A DNA stretch of 64,000 bases from Crassaminicella profunda (GTDB lineage: Bacteria > Bacillota > Clostridia > Peptostreptococcales > Thermotaleaceae): the NCBI RefSeq assembly GCF_019884785.1, contig NZ_CP082326.1, positions 4,023,355 through 4,087,354 of the forward strand, read 5' to 3'. The stretch's first letter is position 1. Every line of letters begins with the position of its first letter. Below are positions 17,559 through 27,604 of the stretch, in pieces. The notes below the pieces were generated by a model, which was not told the origin of the DNA, did not search any database, and worked only from the letters and a program-made list of their open reading frames with translations. Position numbers and translations under genes: made by a program.

Positions 17559-17981
17559 TTATTTCATGTCAGGAATAGATCTATGGGCCAATCCAATGAC
17601 AACTTCATTTAAATGAAGCAACCCTATACTCATAAAAATGCATACACTTAAATGTTCTCCATATCTTGCAATACCAATTTTGCCTCCAGCATTCAACCCA
17701 TTTGCCTTTGCTGCTACCTGCATAATCGCTTCTCTTGCTGCTCCTGCAACAGCTCCATCATGAACATGGGACTCGATAATTACACCTGTTCTTCTTGATG
17801 AAACAATAGCTCTTTCTATAATTTTGGGAATAGAATCAATTAAATTTCCACCTATATCAACTGCTACTGTCTTAATTCCTATATTTCTAAACTTTTTTAT
17901 CAGTTCCTCTTCCCCTCTCCTTGAAGAAGAGATAGCAATTTTAACAGCTGATCTTGCAACGTCAAGACTATCATATTTCAT
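17559..17981 (-). CDS. hutP: HutP-family RNA-binding antiterminator
   Basis: 140 residues, close to Bacillus HutP (148). The conserved core is present: RRTGVIIESHVHDGAVAGAA, GGKIGIARYGEHLSV and the C-terminal IGLLHLNEVVIGLAHRS. In Bacillus, HutP with L-histidine and Mg2+ binds UAG-repeat RNA and opens a terminator before the histidine-degradation genes. No hut catabolic genes are visible here. Instead a UAG-rich leader plus terminator and an ABC importer operon follow directly on the same strand, pointing to control of uptake. A strong RBS (AAGGAGG) precedes the ATG. The family match is firm; the target is inferred. Confidence 0.88.
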   Translation of the reverse strand: MKYDSLDVARSAVKIAISSSRRGEEELIKKFRNIGIKTVAVDIGGNLIDSIPKIIERAIVSSRRTGVIIESHVHDGAVAGAAREAIMQVAAKANGLNAGGKIGIARYGEHLSVCIFMSIGLLHLNEVVIGLAHRSIPDMK

Positions 17982-18136
17982 TCTTTTTCCTCCTTATGTA
18001 TTCCTTCTAAGTTTTATATTATTATATCCCTATAAGAAAGTAAAGCTTTCAAATTTACAAATATTAGTGTAATAATTTTACATATATTCTAAAAAATATT
18101 ATAATGGTTTTAAGCTTTAAAGAAAGGATGATTTAT

Positions 18137-19594
18137 ATGAGTAATGTTTTAGAAAATTTAAAACCTGCATCTGTTTTTAAGTATTTTGAAGAAATATCAA
18201 ACATTCCTAGAGGTTCTGGCAATGAAAAAGAAATCAGTGACTATTTAGTTACTTTTGCAAAAAAACATGATTTAGAAGTTATACAAGATGAAGCACTTAA
18301 TGTAATTATTAAGAAAAAAGGAACAACTGGATACGAAAATGCCCCTACTGTCATTATTCAAGGTCATATGGATATGGTTTGTGAAAAAAATAGTGATACA
18401 ATCCATGATTTTGAAAAAGATCCTATTAAACTAAGAATTGAAGAGGATATGATCTATGCTACAGACACTACCCTTGGTGCTGATGATGGTATTGCAGTAG
18501 CTTATGGTCTTGCACTTTTAGCATCAGATGATATTCCACATCCTCCTTTGGAAATCCTTATTACAACATCAGAAGAAACAGGTATGGATGGTGCCATCGC
18601 TTTGGACCCTAAAAATATAAAAGGAAGACTTTTAATCAATATTGACTCTGAAGAAGAAGGTTTTCTTTTAGTAAGCTGTGCAGGTGGTATGAGAGCAAGA
18701 CAAATCCTTCCAATTGTTTGGGAAACTACAAATAAAGAGACTCACGCTTATCATATAAGCATTAGAGGTCTTCGTGGTGGTCACTCTGGAGGAGAAATTG
18801 ATAAAGGTAGAGGAAATTCTAATAAATTAATAGGAAGATTTTTAAATGATTTATTAAATACATTCCCTTATGTTATGAATAAAATCAGTGGTGGATCTAA
18901 AAACAATGCTATTCCAAGAGAAGCTGATGCTGTTATTTTAATAGATCCAAATCATACATCAATATTAGAAGAAAAAATTAACGAATGGAATAATATTTTC
19001 AAAAATGAACTAAGAATTTCTGATCCAGAAGTATATATTGGTTATGAAAAAGTAGAAAATAATTTTGAAAAAGTATTTTCAAAAGAAACAACTCAAAAAG
19101 CAGTTGAATCTCTAGTACTTATTCCAAATGGCATTCAAAGCATGAGTATGGAAATTGAAGGTTTAGTAGAAAGCTCTACAAACTTAGGGGTTGTGACAAC
19201 AACCAATGAAGAAGTTACATTTGAAAGTGCTATCCGAAGCTCTGTTAAAAGCTTAAAACACAATATATCAAACCAATCAAAATTAGTTGCTGATGTTCTA
19301 GGATGTAAGTTTATAGGGGATGCTGATTATCCTGAATGGGCATACAATCCTGATTCTAAACTTCGTCCAACATTTGTAGACGTATACGAAAAGCTTTATG
19401 GTAAAAAACCTGAAGTAACAGCTATTCACGCAGGACTTGAATGTGGATTATTTAAAGAAAAAATCAATGATTTAGACATGATTTCCGTAGGTCCAAATAT
19501 GTTTGATGTACATACACCTGATGAACATTTAAGTATTTCTTCTACAGAAAGAACTTGGGATTATCTTCTTGCTGTATTAAAAGAAATAAAATAA
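18137..19594 (+). CDS. pepD: aminoacyl-histidine dipeptidase (M20C, cytosolic dipeptidase)
   Basis: Cleaves Xaa-His and other dipeptides; two-zinc M20 metallopeptidase. About 485 residues. Metal and catalytic segments: IIQGHMDMVCEK, TLGADDGIAVAYGLA, TSEETGMDGA, GGHSGGEIDKGRGN (lid domain) and the C-terminal IHAGLECGLF with a final HTPDEHLSI. The ATG at 18137 is 9 nt after AAAGGA; upstream in-frame codons at 18104 and 18128 lack usable sites. A promoter TTTACA-17-TATAAT is seen upstream. It diverges from hutP, an intriguing neighbour given its histidine-dipeptide specificity. Confidence 0.95.
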   Translation: MSNVLENLKPASVFKYFEEISNIPRGSGNEKEISDYLVTFAKKHDLEVIQDEALNVIIKKKGTTGYENAPTVIIQGHMDMVCEKNSDTIHDFEKDPIKLRIEEDMIYATDTTLGADDGIAVAYGLALLASDDIPHPPLEILITTSEETGMDGAIALDPKNIKGRLLINIDSEEEGFLLVSCAGGMRARQILPIVWETTNKETHAYHISIRGLRGGHSGGEIDKGRGNSNKLIGRFLNDLLNTFPYVMNKISGGSKNNAIPREADAVILIDPNHTSILEEKINEWNNIFKNELRISDPEVYIGYEKVENNFEKVFSKETTQKAVESLVLIPNGIQSMSMEIEGLVESSTNLGVVTTTNEEVTFESAIRSSVKSLKHNISNQSKLVADVLGCKFIGDADYPEWAYNPDSKLRPTFVDVYEKLYGKKPEVTAIHAGLECGLFKEKINDLDMISVGPNMFDVHTPDEHLSISSTERTWDYLLAVLKEIK

Positions 19595-19622
19595 GATTAG
19601 GCCTAAGGCCTAATCTTATTTT
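19588..19622. terminator. bidirectional terminator, pepD / dehydrogenase
   Basis: AATAAGATTAGGCCT and AGGCCTAATCTTATT form an almost uninterrupted palindrome (19590-19620), T-rich on the plus side. Confidence 0.85.
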
Positions 19623-20686
19623 TTTATAACTTCACAAATCAACTCTCCCACTTGACTAGTCGTACCACTTCCACCTAAATCAGGTGTAAGTTTTTTCCTA
19701 TCCTTTAAAACTTCTACAATCCCATCCATTATTTTTTCTCCTAAATCTTCATGCTCTAGAAAATCAAGCATCATTTTTACTGTCCAAATCATAGCAATAG
19801 GGTTTGCAAGTCCTTTTCCTGCAATCTCTGGTGCAGAACCATGTACCGGCTCAAACATAGATGGATATTCTCTTTCTGGATTGATATTTGCTCCAGCAGC
19901 AAACCCAAGACCTCCTTGTAGTGTTGCTCCAAGATCTGTAAGAATATCTCCAAAAAGATTAGATGCTACCACTACATCAAAAGTTTCTGGACGTTGAATC
20001 ATATACATAGAAGTAGCATCTACATGGAAGGATTCTGTCTTGATTTCCTTATGCTCTTCTGCTTTTTCCTTGAATAATCTATCCCAAAAAACCATGCTGT
20101 AATTTAATGCATTTGATTTTGTTACACTAGTAACCTTATTAAATTTATTTCTCTCCTTCGCTAATTTAAAAGCATACTCCATCACCTTTTCTGTATTCTT
20201 TCGAGTAAATACACTGGTTTGAATGGCTACTTCATCCTCTGTTCCTTCTCTTTGAATTCCTCCAACCCCTGCATATTCTCCTTCTGTATTTTCTCTAACA
20301 AAGACCATATCTATGTCTTCTACACCTTTATTTTTTAAAGGACAGTCCGTATCTGTCAAAAGCTTTATAGGTCTTAAATTAATGTATTGGTTAAATCCTT
20401 GTCTTATTTTTAATAATAAATCACGAAGAGATATATGATCGGGTACCCCAGGAAAACCTACTGCACCCAGAAGGATAGCATCATATTTTTTTAATTTTTC
20501 AAGTCCATCCTCATCCATCATTTTCCCTGTGGTTAAATAATATTCACATCCCCAATCATACCAATCAAAAGTAAATCCTATATCTTTATTCAATTCCCCT
20601 AATGTATTTAATACCTTGATCCCTTCATTCATGACTTCTATACCTATTCCATCTCCAGGAATGACTGCTATCTTATAATTTTTCAC
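19616..20686 (-). CDS. tartrate / D-malate dehydrogenase-type beta-decarboxylating dehydrogenase
   Basis: 356-residue member of the isocitrate/isopropylmalate dehydrogenase family (NAD, Mn2+/Mg2+). IPGDGIGIEVM is the family N-terminus. VPDHISLRDLLLKIRQGFNQYINLRP is the substrate loop typical of the DmlA/TtuC group rather than LeuB. VRENTEGEYAGVGG, SNLFGDILTDLGA (metal Asp) and EPVHGSAPEIAGKG complete the active site. No leucine genes are adjacent, which also argues against LeuB. It probably converts D-malate or tartrate to pyruvate-level products; substrate needs assay. Monocistronic, GGAGGAG RBS. Confidence 0.85.
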   Translation of the reverse strand: MKNYKIAVIPGDGIGIEVMNEGIKVLNTLGELNKDIGFTFDWYDWGCEYYLTTGKMMDEDGLEKLKKYDAILLGAVGFPGVPDHISLRDLLLKIRQGFNQYINLRPIKLLTDTDCPLKNKGVEDIDMVFVRENTEGEYAGVGGIQREGTEDEVAIQTSVFTRKNTEKVMEYAFKLAKERNKFNKVTSVTKSNALNYSMVFWDRLFKEKAEEHKEIKTESFHVDATSMYMIQRPETFDVVVASNLFGDILTDLGATLQGGLGFAAGANINPEREYPSMFEPVHGSAPEIAGKGLANPIAMIWTVKMMLDFLEHEDLGEKIMDGIVEVLKDRKKLTPDLGGSGTTSQVGELICEVIKK

Positions 20687-20892
20687 TTTTTCTCCTCCTT
20701 CGTATATTTATACCTATTTCTGAAACTTTATCATTATCATACTATATCCACATACAAGGTTCAATATAACTTGTCATAAAAAAACAAGACAAACTGTGTC
20801 AAACATTCTTCTTTAGAATACTATGTATCAGGACAAGAAAAAACATAAATACTTGTTCAAATCTATTCTAAATAAAAAAAGGAGAGAATATT

Positions 20893-21381
20893 ATGGCTGA
20901 ATTAATTAAAGTACCAAAGGTTGTTGGTACTGGTTCTACCCAATATCTATCTGTAGTTGAAATTCCTCTATGTGTACCTGCTTTTGAAATTGTAGATATT
21001 ATTAAGAAGGTAACCATCACAGGCTGTAAAGTTATTAACAATAAAGTAATTATTAATGGTAATTTAAGTAAAAATATTATCTATAAAACATTAGAAGAAT
21101 CAGAGCCATTTCCTGGTTTTCAAAGAGTCTGTGGCGATGTAGTTCATACCACAGTAAATATTCCTTTTTCAACCTTTATAGATGTAGAAGGTGCTTTAGA
21201 AGATGACGAGTGCCATATTGAAGATGCTTTTGTAGAAGGATCAGAAGAAATCGAACAAGATTTTAATGAAGATGGTACCTTCAATTCCCTTGAAGAAAAA
21301 ACAGTTATTAAAATAGATGTAAAAGTTACAAGATTAGAACAAATATGCGTTGAAACATCAGAGGATTGCTTCCAAATATAA
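20893..21381 (+). CDS. SPOCS-domain (DUF3794) protein
   Basis: 162 residues carrying one SPOCS/DUF3794 domain, a beta-rich module found in the clostridial spore-assembly protein SipL and in spore coat proteins. Visible family features are the N-terminal VVEIPLCVPAFEIVDI, GCKVINNKVIINGNLSKNIIYKT, the FSTFIDVEGALEDDECHI strand and the final DVKVTRLEQICVE. It lacks the LysM domain of SipL, so it is a short single-domain relative. RBS AAAGGAGAG precedes the ATG. Spore association and sporulation-dependent expression are inferred from the family. Confidence 0.85.
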   Translation: MAELIKVPKVVGTGSTQYLSVVEIPLCVPAFEIVDIIKKVTITGCKVINNKVIINGNLSKNIIYKTLEESEPFPGFQRVCGDVVHTTVNIPFSTFIDVEGALEDDECHIEDAFVEGSEEIEQDFNEDGTFNSLEEKTVIKIDVKVTRLEQICVETSEDCFQI

Positions 21382-21388
21382 TTATTTT

Positions 21389-21413
21389 AAGGGCTTCTTA
21401 TAGAAGCCCTTTT
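21389..21413. terminator. terminator after the SPOCS gene
   Basis: AAGGGCTTCT / AGAAGCCCTT (21389-21398, 21402-21411) then TTTATC. It also serves the converging EamA gene. Confidence 0.8.
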
Positions 21414-21417
21414 ATCA

Positions 21418-22338
21418 TCATGACACTTCTTTTGTTTTCTTTTGTGGAAATAAAAAGCTAAGCTTCGTTTCTGCAATAATAATAGCACAAAAGATAAGAA
21501 TACATCCTAACACCATACGTATATTTAAAAGATCTCCCATAAGCATTACCCCAAAAATCGTTCCAAACACAGACTCTAATGATAGAATAATAGCTGCATG
21601 AGTAGATGTGGTATATTTTTGTGCTACATTTTGAATAAAAAACGCTCCCATCGTAGATACAAAAGTCATATAACTCAAGGAGATAATTAAATCAACTGCA
21701 TTCCCTGTAAACTTTGGTACCGGTTCAAGGATTACTGCACCAATAATACTTAATATCCCTGTTACTGCCATCTGTATAGTGGCAAGATTGATAGGATCCA
21801 TCCCCTCTGCGAAATGTCCTACAGAAGTAATATGAGCTGCAAAAAATATTGCACAAAGAAGGGTAAGTCCATCTCCTATTCCAATACTTAAACTTCCTTG
21901 TAATGTCAAAAGTCCTATTCCTATAGCACATAAAAACGCTCCCATCAATGCGTACCAATCTGGATGTTTTTTTGTAATAATCCATACTAAAAAAGGTACA
22001 ATAACCACATTTGTTCCTGTTAAAAATGCAGATTTACTAACAGTTGTATATTGCAAGCCTATAGTTTGAGTTATAAATGCTATCCATAAAAATATTCCTA
22101 CAATGGTCCCATATTTCAAATCCTTTTTTGTGATTTTTATTGTTTTTTTCCAAAATATAATCCCTAATGTAATAGAAGCTACACTAAAACGTAACGCATT
22201 CATATAAAAAGGCTTGAGAATATGTAAAGTATCTTTCATTACAATAAAACCACCACCCCAAATCATGGCTACTAAAAGCAACGAAAGATCTGCATATACA
22301 CTTATTTTTTTGTTTGATGCTTTTTCTAGTCCTGTCAT
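21418..22338 (-). CDS. EamA/DMT-superfamily transporter
   Basis: 306 residues with ten hydrophobic segments in two five-helix EamA repeats. LLVAMIWGGGFIVMKDTL at the N-terminus and SLESVFGTIFGVMLMGDLL in the second repeat are the typical motifs. These permeases export amino acids or other metabolites; no substrate can be assigned. Single gene with its own upstream region. Confidence 0.92.
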   Translation of the reverse strand: MTGLEKASNKKISVYADLSLLLVAMIWGGGFIVMKDTLHILKPFYMNALRFSVASITLGIIFWKKTIKITKKDLKYGTIVGIFLWIAFITQTIGLQYTTVSKSAFLTGTNVVIVPFLVWIITKKHPDWYALMGAFLCAIGIGLLTLQGSLSIGIGDGLTLLCAIFFAAHITSVGHFAEGMDPINLATIQMAVTGILSIIGAVILEPVPKFTGNAVDLIISLSYMTFVSTMGAFFIQNVAQKYTTSTHAAIILSLESVFGTIFGVMLMGDLLNIRMVLGCILIFCAIIIAETKLSFLFPQKKTKEVS

Positions 22339-22442
22339 TTCCTTTCCCCCTTGTTTTGTAATATTATGTTATTAAAAGCAATTTATGTATTTATCGTCTC
22401 ACGAATTAAAATTTCCGTCAAGTTCTATTTTATGCCATAAAA

Positions 22443-22471
22443 ATAAGAGCATCTAGTTTTAGTTGCTCTTT
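22443..22471 (-). terminator. terminator of the HD-GYP pair
   Basis: AAGAGCA / TGCTCTT around an 12-nt loop, followed on the minus strand by a T-rich tail. The stop codon of the distal HD-GYP gene overlaps it. Confidence 0.75.
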
Positions 22472-23576
22472 ATATTTCATAACATATCCCGTCTATTACT
22501 ATATTCGTTTCTTTTTTCAAATCACATAAAAAGGGTTCAACAATTCTTTCATCTTGCTTAATCACCTTTACAATAGGTCTTAATATATACAAACTATTTA
22601 TTTCCTCTACTACAGCTATACTATGATTACTTAAATATACAATCGTTCCAATAGGGTAAGGATTAATTTTTTTACAAAAGGTTTTCACCATATCTATATT
22701 AAAATGACTTCCACCTGATCCCATGATATATTCTACTGCTTCATTAGGTGGAACCGCTCTTCTATAAGATCTATCAGAAGTTAACGCATCATACACTTCT
22801 GCTACAGCAGTAATCTTTGACAAACTATATATTTGTTCTTCCTTTAATCCAAAAGGATATCCACTACCATCTACTCTTTCATGATGCTGTAAGGAAACAA
22901 TTCTAATTTTATTCCCCATGTCTGAGTTTTCTCTTAAATGATTATACCCTCTCGTTGTATGCTCTTGCACGATCTTATACTCTTCAGGAGTTAGTTTTCC
23001 TTCCTTATTTAGGATATCTTTTGGTATAAACATTTTTCCTACATCATGTAGCATTGCACCCATGGTTAAATCATAAAGATCATTTCTATTAAGTCCATAA
23101 CCGATTCCTAATGTAAGAGCCAAAATTGCTGAATTTACACTATGGTTGTATGTATAATTGTCTGTGCTTTTAATATCCACAAGATTAATCATAATTTCTT
23201 TTTGACTAAATATATCATCTACTATTAACTTTGTAACCTGTTGTAAATCCTCTATTTGTTGTTCTGATTGATCATGAAGTTTTTTCTTTTGGAAAGTATT
23301 TAGTCCCTCATTATCCATATCCCCATAGGTATTCAAAGTAGCCCTAATAGTAGCAATGGCCTTTTGTCTTACCTGAGGTTTTATAATATCATCTAATTCT
23401 CCTTGACTAAATTCATCAAGGATATAAACAGAATAAAATCCACTTTCTTTGATTTTATCCTTTAATCTTTCACTAATTTTCACGCCTTTTGCCAATAAAA
23501 TACGACCTTTATCATCATATAGAGCTTGTGCTAGAAATGAGCCTTCTTTTACTGCATTTATCGGAACTAATCGCAT
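22470..23576 (-). CDS. HD-GYP domain phosphodiesterase-like protein (copy 2)
   Basis: 368 residues. An N-terminal DUF3391-like segment (MRLVPINAVKEGSFLAQALYDD ... YILDEFSQGE) precedes an HD-GYP domain: HSVNSAILALTLG, the metal pair in MLHDVGK, EHTTRGYNHL, QHHERVDGSGYP (the GYP motif), and VYDALTSDRSYRRA. A C-terminal 70-residue tail (PIGTIVYLSNHSIAVVEEI) is shared with its neighbour. HD-GYP domains usually hydrolyse cyclic-di-GMP; all core residues are intact. It lies 89 nt downstream of a paralogue of identical length, about two thirds identical by eye, so this is a tandem duplication. Confidence 0.93.
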   Translation of the reverse strand: MRLVPINAVKEGSFLAQALYDDKGRILLAKGVKISERLKDKIKESGFYSVYILDEFSQGELDDIIKPQVRQKAIATIRATLNTYGDMDNEGLNTFQKKKLHDQSEQQIEDLQQVTKLIVDDIFSQKEIMINLVDIKSTDNYTYNHSVNSAILALTLGIGYGLNRNDLYDLTMGAMLHDVGKMFIPKDILNKEGKLTPEEYKIVQEHTTRGYNHLRENSDMGNKIRIVSLQHHERVDGSGYPFGLKEEQIYSLSKITAVAEVYDALTSDRSYRRAVPPNEAVEYIMGSGGSHFNIDMVKTFCKKINPYPIGTIVYLSNHSIAVVEEINSLYILRPIVKVIKQDERIVEPFLCDLKKETNIVIDGICYEI

Positions 23577-23665
23577 ATAATCTCCCTTTCATGGAGTATT
23601 TAATCCTTTATCAAAATGAGTTTTCTACTATATAAACATTATTTCGGTCATATTTATAAGAAAGT

Positions 23666-24772
23666 TTATACTTCATAACAGATTCCTTTTATTACAACAT
23701 TGCTTTCTCTTTTTAAATCACATAAAAAAGGTTCAACAATTTTTCCATCTTGCTTAATTACCCTTACAATAGGCCTTAATATATATTTATTATTTATGTC
23801 TTCTACTACAGCTATGCTATTATTGCTCAAATATACAATAGTTCCAACAGGATAAGGATTCACATTCTTTACAAAAGCTTTTACCATATCCATATTAAAA
23901 TGTCTTCCTCCTGACCCCATGATATACTCCACAGCTTCATTTGGACATAAAGGTCCTCTATAAGGTCTTCCTGATGTAAGAGCATCATATACTTCAGCTA
24001 CAGCAGCTACTTTTGACAGTTTATAGATTTGTGCATCCTTCAAACCATATGGATAACCACTACCATCTACCTTTTCATGATGCTGCAGTGAAATGATTCT
24101 TACCTTTGTACTCATGTTTGTATTTTCCCTTAAATAGTTAAATCCTCGAGTTACGTGTTCTTTTACAATTGCATATTCATCATCGTCTAATTTTCCTTGC
24201 TTATTGAGAACCTCTTTAGGGATAAACATTTTTCCAATATCATGAACCATCAACCCCATGGTTAAATCATAAAGATCATTTTTATTAAGTCCATACCCGA
24301 TCCCTAATACTAATGCCATAATTGCTGAATTTACACTATGATTATAGGTATAATTGTCAACACTTTTAATATCCACAAGATTAATCATAATATCTCTTTG
24401 AGTAAAAAGATCATCAACAATTAATTTTGCAAGCTGTTGAATATTCTCTAATTCTTGCTGGGATTGTTTCTCAAATTTTTTTCTTTGGAATTTATTTAGT
24501 TTATCATTGTCCAGATTTGCACAAGTATTAAGACTAGATCGAACAGTAGTAATAGCTTTTTGTCTTATTTGAGGCTTTATAATATCATCTAACTCTCCTT
24601 GACTATACTCATCAATGATATAGATACAATAAAAGCCATGAGCTTTAATTCTAGCTACTAAACTATTCGTAAGTCTAACGCCTTTTGCTAATAGTACACG
24701 CCCCCTATCATCATAGATGGTTTGAGCCAAAAATGTACCTTCTTTTGCTGCATTTATTGGAACTAACCGCAT
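23666..24772 (-). CDS. HD-GYP domain phosphodiesterase-like protein (copy 1)
   Basis: 368 residues with the same architecture as the gene that follows it: N-terminal MRLVPINAAKEGTFLAQTIYDD region, HSVNSAIMALVLG, MVHDIGK metal motif, EHVTRGFNYL, QHHEKVDGSGYP, VYDALTSGRPYRG and the same C-terminal tail. It is the upstream member of the tandem pair and probably carries the promoter. No GGDEF, EAL or receiver domain is attached, so input must come through the N-terminal segment or partners. I found no cyclic-di-GMP riboswitch in the window. Confidence 0.93.
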   Translation of the reverse strand: MRLVPINAAKEGTFLAQTIYDDRGRVLLAKGVRLTNSLVARIKAHGFYCIYIIDEYSQGELDDIIKPQIRQKAITTVRSSLNTCANLDNDKLNKFQRKKFEKQSQQELENIQQLAKLIVDDLFTQRDIMINLVDIKSVDNYTYNHSVNSAIMALVLGIGYGLNKNDLYDLTMGLMVHDIGKMFIPKEVLNKQGKLDDDEYAIVKEHVTRGFNYLRENTNMSTKVRIISLQHHEKVDGSGYPYGLKDAQIYKLSKVAAVAEVYDALTSGRPYRGPLCPNEAVEYIMGSGGRHFNMDMVKAFVKNVNPYPVGTIVYLSNNSIAVVEDINNKYILRPIVRVIKQDGKIVEPFLCDLKRESNVVIKGICYEV

Positions 24773-24879
24773 ATAGGCTCCCCCTTAGTTGGGAATTTCA
24801 ATAACTAATAATTAATTTATCAGAATGTGCCAAAAAAATCAAATTGCTAAATTTCCTTTATAAACAATATTCAAGTCCT

Positions 24880-24910
24880 AAAAAAAAAATAGGCTCATTT
24901 TGAGCCTATT
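24880..24910 (-). terminator. serS terminator
   Basis: AATAGGCTCA / TGAGCCTATT around a 3-nt loop (24888-24910), followed by a T-run on the minus strand. Confidence 0.9.
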
Positions 24911-24915
24911 CATGC

Positions 24916-26214
<1,299 letters not shown>

Positions 26215-26225
26215 TCAAAAATAAA

Positions 26226-26460
26226 AAACCCCTCATCCCTACTTAGGGACGAGAAGTCGTTCTCCCGCGTTGCCACCCTTATTGGCTAAAATTTCAGTCC
26301 TCTTCATTGCGATATAACGGTCGCTCCCGACAAAACCTACTAAAATTTCAGTTTGCGACTTCAGGATGGATTCAATAATAAACTTCATCGGTTTTCACCA
26401 ACCACCGACTCTCTAAAGAAATTTCATTATTTACTAATTCCCTTCATGGTCTTTCCTCAT
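26226..26460 (-). promoter_or_regulatory. T-box leader of serS
   Basis: Read on the minus strand: AGAGAGTCGGTGGTTGG and GGTGAAAACCGATG of stem I; a specifier region GAATCCATCC in which TCC is a serine codon; the T-box AGGGTGGCAACGCGGGAG (26261-26278); and the competing terminator CTCGTCCCT / AGGGATGAG with a T-run (26222-26250). Uncharged tRNA-Ser should favour readthrough into serS. Confidence 0.95.
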
Positions 26461-26469
26461 TTTTAGGAT

Positions 26470-26498
26470 ATTTTAACATATTACACATAGTTTTTCAA
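26470..26498 (-). promoter_or_regulatory. serS promoter
   Basis: TTGAAA (26493-26498), 17-nt spacer, TAAAAT (26470-26475), just upstream of the T-box stem I. Confidence 0.65.
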
Positions 26499-26564
26499 TG
26501 TTTTTATACTTTTATTCATTTCCTTTTTATTAATCAATCAAAAAGAAAGTAAACATACTTTTCC

Positions 26565-27065
26565 CTATGCATGTTTACTTTCATATAAAAGGACTAAAAG
26601 TCCAGGAATCCTCTTATTTTTTAATGAATAATATACTTGGTCAAGACGTAAAAGATATGGAAACTCAATATTAAAAGGCAATAATTCCTGGTGATTTCCA
26701 GCTTTTTCATATATCAATAGGTGTAAGTTTTTCTCTATTAACCATAATTCTACATACATATTATGAATAATATTCTCTCTTAGTTTTAATCCTCTATAAG
26801 TTTTCCCTTTTATTTTCAACGAATCTGTCTGCTCTCTTAAAACAATCAACTCTAATAATTCATAGATTCTTTCTTTAAAACTTTCTTCCTTTTCCTCTTC
26901 ATCATAGTATTTTTCAATATATTCTATATGAATGTCCATTGTATGATAATATAATTTTTCAAGTTCCTCATCTTTTTTTAAACAATAAGCTACAAAAGAC
27001 TTTATAAAATACTTAGTCAGCTTAAAAAAATACCTACAGGGAGTTAATTCATAATGATGTTCCAT
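26565..27065 (-). CDS. uncharacterised cytoplasmic protein
   Basis: 166 residues; I do not recognise the family. The sequence is rich in Y, E, K and L, with predicted helices throughout (YFFKLTKYFIKSFVAYCLKK, then a very acidic stretch DEEEKEESFKER near residue 80). There is no signal peptide, no clear transmembrane span and no obvious catalytic motif. RBS AAGGATAAGG lies close to the ATG. It is monocistronic between serS and a small plus-strand gene. The coding look (no internal rare features, normal composition) supports a real gene. Confidence 0.6.
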   Translation of the reverse strand: MEHHYELTPCRYFFKLTKYFIKSFVAYCLKKDEELEKLYYHTMDIHIEYIEKYYDEEEKEESFKERIYELLELIVLREQTDSLKIKGKTYRGLKLRENIIHNMYVELWLIEKNLHLLIYEKAGNHQELLPFNIEFPYLLRLDQVYYSLKNKRIPGLLVLLYESKHA

Positions 27066-27212
27066 ACCTTATCCTCCTAAGTTATAGGTTTATCCTTATA
27101 TTATGGATTATATTTGTCCAATGTTCATAATATGCAATCATTTTTTATGTATATTTTGCCTGATCTTAGTTAATACTTATAACTGTAAAAGAAAACTTAA
27201 GGGGGTAATACT

Positions 27213-27404
27213 ATGTATGATATTGATTTATATGCACAAATAGGTGATTTAAAAGAAGTTGATTATAGAAATACCTTAGCAATCGCTACACTTATAGAAC
27301 TTCTTATTTCGAGAGGTTTCATTGATAGAATGGAATTTTCTAAAATGGCAAAAAATTTAGATACCATGTCTATAGAAGAATTGAAACTATTAAGAAATAA
27401 CTAG
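27213..27404 (+). CDS. small conserved-looking protein of unknown function
   Basis: 63 residues, MYDIDLYAQIGDLKEVDYRN and so on, ending in a helix TMSIEELKLLRNN. It has a strong ribosome binding site (AAGGGGG, 7 nt before the ATG), which argues for real translation. Acidic, two-helix character with DRMEFSKMAKNL; no known motif. It stands alone between an unknown gene and a lipoprotein gene. Confidence 0.6.
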   Translation: MYDIDLYAQIGDLKEVDYRNTLAIATLIELLISRGFIDRMEFSKMAKNLDTMSIEELKLLRNN

Positions 27405-27604
27405 CCTTTATTTCTATCCCTTTTTTATAAATTTAAAAATTGTTCCCCAATAACAAAAGGTCTTTATAGAAGGATCTTTTGTTCTATTTTTATATATTTT
27501 TTAATACATACAATATAGAAGATTTTATTAAAATTAGGGAACTTTTTTGTATCTTAAAGGTCTAATGAATAATACTTATTTTTTATATGTAGAGGTGATG
27601 TATT

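Noticed and set aside
19616-20686. 3-isopropylmalate dehydrogenase (leuB)
   Set aside because: The substrate loop VPDHISLRDLL is of the tartrate/D-malate type and no leucine genes flank it.
22339-24900. Cyclic-di-GMP riboswitch near the HD-GYP genes
   Set aside because: No GEMM-type conserved blocks are visible in the upstream regions.
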